From positions 1 to 34,703 of the forward strand of contig SVFG01000018.1 of NCBI GenBank assembly GCA_015056975.1: a stretch of 34,703 nt of DNA, written 5' to 3'. The position numbers were made by a program, and so were the translations under genes. How positions within the stretch are numbered: the stretch's first letter is position 1; each line of letters begins with the position of its first letter. Positions 31,290-34,703 of this stretch are shown piece after piece. The notes under the pieces were generated by a model that saw nothing but the letters and a program-made list of their open reading frames with translations, was not told where the DNA came from and did no database searches. Origin of the DNA: Lachnospiraceae bacterium. Lineage in GTDB: Bacteria; Bacillota; Clostridia; Lachnospirales; Lachnospiraceae.

Positions 31290-31443
31290 TGTGAAAAATT
31301 CAAGGGCGATAGGAAGATGCGTGAAAATAAATGGGGAAAATTCCGCAATAATCACATAGAAATTTCCGGCGTATCTGCTAAACTGATAAAGTGAGTGTTG
31401 TGCACAGTGAGAGGGAGAACAGTAACAGAAAGAAGGAATCAGT

Positions 31444-32808
31444 TTGAAATTCATATCTCGTTGGTTAAAAGAGAACAGAGAATACATAAAAAGAACCGTG
31501 CAGGTGGCATGGCCGGCTGTGTTGGAATCTTTTTTTGTGGCACTTGTGGGAATTGTGGATTCCATGATGGTAAGCCGTCTTGGCGAATATGCGGTGGCGG
31601 CGGTGGGACTTACCACACAGCCGAAATTTATCGGACTGGCGCCTATACTTGCCACCAATATTGCGGTGTCGGCTCTTGTTGCACGCAGAAAAGGGCAGGA
31701 CGATAAAAAGGATGCAAACCGCGTGTTGATGACTGCGTTTATTTTGGCAATGGTGCTTGTGTTTACGGTGAGTATGCTGAGTATCATTTTTGCAAATCCT
31801 CTGATTCATTTTGCGGGTTCGGAGGCAGATACCCATGAAGCGGCAGTGTTGTATTTCCGGATCATCATGGGAGGACTGGTGTTCAATGTAATTTCCCTGG
31901 TCATCAATGCGGCGCAGAGAGGAAGCGGCAATACAAAGATTGCCATGCGCACCAACCTGACCTCCAATTTGGTGAATGTTATTTTCAATTTTTTATTGAT
32001 AGAGGGTCGCTTCGGTTTCCCGGCTCTTGGGGTAAAGGGTGCGGCAATTGCCACGGTATTGGGAACTATGGTTGCCTGCGGTATGAGTATTGCCTCCCTG
32101 TTTAACAAAAACAGCTTTGTGTCGGTGCCTTATATTATACGGGAGAAAATCAGGGCTTCCTTCGGCACATTAAAACAGATTTTCGGTCTGGCAAGCAATG
32201 TGTTTATTGAGCAGATTTTTTTGCGAATCGGATTTATGTCCGTATCAGTTATGTCGGCGAAGCTGGGTACACAGGCCTTTGCAGCCCACCAGGTTGGCAT
32301 GAATGCCATGCATCTGTCCTTCTCCTTCGGAGACGGTATGCAGGTGGCGGCGGTGACGCTTATCGGGCAGAGCTTAGGACAGAAGCTGCCGGAGCTTGCC
32401 AAGAAGTATGTGACTATCTGTCAGCGCATGGGAAATGTGATTTCCATCGTGCTTTCGGCATTGTATTTACTGTTCGGCAGAATGTTTTTTGGCCTGTATT
32501 TTGAGGATGCGGCAACCATTGACATCGGTGCACAGATTATGAATGTTATGACAGTTATTGTACTTATGCAGGTGGCGCAGGTTATCTACATGGGAAGCTT
32601 AAGAGGTGCCGGAGACGTACGGTTTACCACAATTACCTCCGTCATTTGTGTAACCTGTATCAGACCGTTGATGTCCTATGTGTTTGCCTATGCTTTAGGC
32701 ATGGGAATTCTGGGTATCTGGGTAGGCTGTATTTTTGATCAGCTGTGCAGACTCATATTGACCCAGTGGAGAATTAAGACCGGAAAATGGGTGAAGATAT
32801 CCATTTGA
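31444..32808 (+). CDS. MATE-family multidrug/cation efflux transporter
   Basis: The 454 aa protein has about twelve transmembrane helices in two similar halves, the MATE architecture. Recognisable pieces are AWPAVLESFFVALVGIVDSMMVSRLGE in helix 1-2, GAGDVRFTT and GQSLGQ in the second half, and QRGSGNTKIAM in the first. MATE proteins export drugs or metabolites using sodium or proton gradients. The start is TTG 31444, seven bases after AAGGA (31433-31437); no ATG fits. The next gene starts 53 bases downstream and may be co-transcribed. Confidence 0.88.
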   Translation: MKFISRWLKENREYIKRTVQVAWPAVLESFFVALVGIVDSMMVSRLGEYAVAAVGLTTQPKFIGLAPILATNIAVSALVARRKGQDDKKDANRVLMTAFILAMVLVFTVSMLSIIFANPLIHFAGSEADTHEAAVLYFRIIMGGLVFNVISLVINAAQRGSGNTKIAMRTNLTSNLVNVIFNFLLIEGRFGFPALGVKGAAIATVLGTMVACGMSIASLFNKNSFVSVPYIIREKIRASFGTLKQIFGLASNVFIEQIFLRIGFMSVSVMSAKLGTQAFAAHQVGMNAMHLSFSFGDGMQVAAVTLIGQSLGQKLPELAKKYVTICQRMGNVISIVLSALYLLFGRMFFGLYFEDAATIDIGAQIMNVMTVIVLMQVAQVIYMGSLRGAGDVRFTTITSVICVTCIRPLMSYVFAYALGMGILGIWVGCIFDQLCRLILTQWRIKTGKWVKISI

Positions 32809-32861
32809 TGCAGATGGAAGGAAAGATTGCAAAGCGCAGGTTGCGCAGAAAAGGAGAGCAT

Positions 32862-33980
32862 ATGGATTTTCAAAAAATTACGGAATATTTGGATTCATTG
32901 GTGGAAAGGGGAATTCCTTCTGTTGACTGTATGATTTACAGGGACCATGAGCTTTTGTATCGACACATGAGCGGTACCACTGATGAAAACCGCAGTAAGG
33001 AAATCAAGGGAGATGAGCTGTATCTGATGTTTTCAATGACCAAGGTACAGACTATGACAGCGGTAATGCAGCTTGTGGAGCAGGGAAAGCTGTCGTTGGA
33101 GGATGAGGTGAGCAAATATCTGCCTGCTTACGGTAAACTCACTGTAGAGAAGGACGGAAAAACAGAGCCCCTTGCCACACCTATGAAAATCAAACATCTG
33201 CTTTCCATGCAGTCAGGTCTAGATTATGATTTAGAGCGCCCCGGTATCAAGAGGGTGCTTCAAGAAAAGGGACAGGCAGCAACCACGAGAGAGCTGGTGG
33301 ATGCTTTTGTGGAAAGTCCCCTGAAATTTGTGCCGGGAGAACATTTCCAGTACAGTCTAAGCCATGATGTGGCGGCAGCTGTGGTGGAGGTTGTATCAGG
33401 TGTAAGCTTCGGAGAATATTTGAAGAAAAATATCTGGGAGCCCCTGCACATGGAGAAAACCTTCTTTGCAAAGCCTGTGAATCATTTGGAGAAGCTGGCA
33501 ACCCAGTTTATCTGTAACGAGCAGGGAATCGTGCCTATGGAGCCCACCTGCAATTACCAGCTGACAGAGAATTATGAGAGCGGTGGTGCGGGACTTGTGA
33601 GCTGCACAGAGGATTATGCTATGTTTGCCGACACTATGGCATGCGGCGGTATCAGTAGTGAGGGAGTGCGTATTATCAAAGCCGAGACCATAGAATTGAT
33701 GAAAGAAAATTTGTTAGGCGAAGCATCCCGAAAGGATATAGCAACGACAATGGGACGCGTGGGTTATGGTTACGGATGCGGTGTGCAGGTGCTTATGCAG
33801 CCTGAAATCATAAATTCCAAGGCTCCGGCAGGAGTATTCGGCTGGGATGGTGCGGCAGGAAGCTGTATTATCATGGATACCGCAAACAAGCTGTCTCTGG
33901 TGTACACCCAGCATGTGCGTAACTGCGGCATGGCGTACGGTGAAATACATCCCAGATTAAGAGAGTTTATGTTCGAATAG
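32862..33980 (+). CDS. Serine hydrolase of the beta-lactamase/penicillin-binding (class C-like) family
   Basis: The 372 aa protein belongs to the class C beta-lactamase/esterase superfamily. The catalytic SxxK is SMTK at 58-61. The second motif, normally YxN, reads YSLSHD (Tyr164) with no Asn, and GWDGAAG near the C-terminus sits where KTG would be. No signal peptide is visible, arguing against periplasmic beta-lactam hydrolysis; an esterase or peptidase role is more likely. AAGGAGA at 32851-32857 precedes ATG 32862; earlier ATGs overlap the MATE gene and lack sites. Confidence 0.85.
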   Translation: MDFQKITEYLDSLVERGIPSVDCMIYRDHELLYRHMSGTTDENRSKEIKGDELYLMFSMTKVQTMTAVMQLVEQGKLSLEDEVSKYLPAYGKLTVEKDGKTEPLATPMKIKHLLSMQSGLDYDLERPGIKRVLQEKGQAATTRELVDAFVESPLKFVPGEHFQYSLSHDVAAAVVEVVSGVSFGEYLKKNIWEPLHMEKTFFAKPVNHLEKLATQFICNEQGIVPMEPTCNYQLTENYESGGAGLVSCTEDYAMFADTMACGGISSEGVRIIKAETIELMKENLLGEASRKDIATTMGRVGYGYGCGVQVLMQPEIINSKAPAGVFGWDGAAGSCIIMDTANKLSLVYTQHVRNCGMAYGEIHPRLREFMFE

Positions 33981-33989
33981 AGATAGTAT

Positions 33990-34018
33990 TTGCAATTCAA
34001 AAGTAAACAAAGTATAAT
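33990..34018 (+). promoter_or_regulatory. Sigma-A-type promoter of the partial hydrolase gene
   Basis: TTGCAA (33990-33995) and the perfect TATAAT (34013-34018) are 17 bases apart. Transcription should begin near 34025. Confidence 0.7.
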
Positions 34019-34029
34019 GGGGTTAAAGG

Positions 34030-34051
34030 TTTGGTAAAACGATTTACCAAA
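34030..34051 (+). promoter_or_regulatory. LacI-type operator overlapping the transcript start region
   Basis: TTTGGTAAA (34030-34038) and TTTACCAAA (34043-34051) form a 22-bp palindrome with central CG and one mismatched pair. It resembles operators of LacI-family sugar repressors, which have a central CG flanked by A/T. It is 12 bases after the -10 box, where binding would block transcription. The regulator gene is not in the window. Confidence 0.6.
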
Positions 34052-34082
34052 AGCAAAATAATATAAAAGGAGTGTATTGGAT

Positions 34083-34703
34083 ATGGAGAAGATGCCACAG
34101 GTTGTCACCTTGAGTGACGGAAGTAAAATGTGGGAAAACGGGTTTGAGAAGTTTACGGCAAAGGTTTATTTGCCCAAGTGTGATTTGTATACGGATGTAA
34201 TAAACTATGCGTATATGACGCCGTACCTTCTTGTGTTTGAAGAAAATAAGATGACCTGGGAAGAGGCAAAGAAGTTTGCAGATGAAAGCGGTCTTTCCGC
34301 AATCGCAAAGGAGTACGGCGGAAGCGTTGTATTTATCTACCCTACCAATGAGGGCGGCTGGAGCAAGGCACCTGCTGATTTGTTTGCATCCCTGATTTCT
34401 GAGACCAAATTCGGTCAGTACTACGAGGACGGCGTGACCAGAATGCGCAACCGTTTTACCGGTGAGTGGGGCGACTGCTTTATCCGCGGAGGTTTGCACA
34501 GAAGCTATCTTTACGGCTTTGGTGAGTCAGCAGATTACATAGCAGAGAACTGCATGAAGACCATTATCGGTGACGGTTTATATGGAAAGGGTGATATTTC
34601 CCCTGTTATCTGTATTTTGGAGAACTTAAGCGTGATTCCCAAGCCCGAGAGAAGAGATATGCCCGTGGTTTCCATCGGAAACAATGACGAAGTGAATGCA
34701 GCC
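34083..34703 (+). CDS. Alpha/beta-hydrolase-like esterase, 5' part only
   Basis: The frame starts at ATG 34083 (AAAGGAG at 34066-34072) and runs for 207 codons with no stop to the window edge. Visible segments include FEKFTAKVYLPKC, TPYLLVFEENKM, GGSVVFIYPTNEGGW and SYLYGFGESADYI, the last placed like a nucleophile elbow. This pattern resembles PHB-depolymerase-like or prolyl-oligopeptidase-like hydrolases of Lachnospiraceae, though I cannot confirm the catalytic Ser. There is no signal peptide. It has its own promoter and LacI-type operator, so it is probably regulated by a sugar-responsive repressor. Confidence 0.6.
   Translation, partial: MEKMPQVVTLSDGSKMWENGFEKFTAKVYLPKCDLYTDVINYAYMTPYLLVFEENKMTWEEAKKFADESGLSAIAKEYGGSVVFIYPTNEGGWSKAPADLFASLISETKFGQYYEDGVTRMRNRFTGEWGDCFIRGGLHRSYLYGFGESADYIAENCMKTIIGDGLYGKGDISPVICILENLSVIPKPERRDMPVVSIGNNDEVNAA

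Noticed and set aside
32862..33980. Beta-lactam resistance gene
   Set aside because: It lacks a signal peptide and a normal YxN motif, so an esterase or peptidase role is more likely.
34030..34051. Catabolite-responsive (cre) element
   Set aside because: The TG and CA ends are too far from the central CG for a cre; a LacI-type operator fits better.
34044..34499. A 151-codon frame on the - strand opposite the last gene
   Set aside because: It is antisense to a + strand frame with promoter, ribosome site and recognisable protein segments.

Overview
The window looks like chromosomal DNA of a gut-type Lachnospiraceae (Clostridia, Bacillota). Genes are densely packed and mostly on the + strand, with strong GGAGG ribosome sites, frequent 4-11 nt overlaps, occasional GTG/TTG starts and moderate GC. 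Family content fits: LytTR with DUF3021, an Rpn-family protein, GH2 enzymes, a PfkB fructokinase next to a cupin sugar isomerase, and a meso-diaminopimelate cell wall. No rRNA, tRNA, CRISPR array or intact transposase gene was found. The genus is inference only.

Left part (1-6951): the tail of an unidentified gene and a hairpin, then a PfkB sugar kinase fused to a uridine-kinase-like P-loop domain. Next, behind a TTGACA/TATCAT promoter, is an operon for a pseudaminic-acid-type nonulosonic acid: PseI synthase, GNAT acetyltransferase, formyltransferase-like enzyme, PIG-L deacetylase and PseG hydrolase. It ends with a membrane diguanylate cyclase and a terminator. PseB, PseC and PseF are not in the window.

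Middle (6973-19741): an MgtC/SapB membrane protein; a cluster for sulfur amino acid and wall metabolism (Cys/Met PLP enzyme, DapF, a divergent MurE, an SGNH esterase); an acyltransferase-3, a HAD protein, a lipoprotein with a SecDF-head-like domain and a GH2 enzyme; a DUF2500-like membrane protein; and an unassigned trio of AraC/GyrI-like regulator, possible papain-fold protein and alpha/alpha-barrel protein.

Right part (19742-34703): an Rpn-family gene whose leader could switch between exposing and hiding its ribosome site; a LytTR regulator with two membrane partners and paired direct repeats over its own -35 box; a mannoside module (beta-mannosidase, lyxose/mannose isomerase, fructokinase) followed by a transglutaminase-like lipoprotein; two small membrane proteins; a 182-bp palindromic element with 36-bp terminal inverted repeats; a HerA/DUF853 ATPase on the - strand; a MATE transporter; a beta-lactamase-family hydrolase; and the start of an alpha/beta-hydrolase-like gene behind a LacI-type operator.

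The most unusual signals are the palindromic element at 29443-29624, the three-segment leader at 19914-19952, the LytTR repeats at 20999-21023 and the operator at 34030-34051. All functional assignments rest on motif reading from memory; no searches were run.
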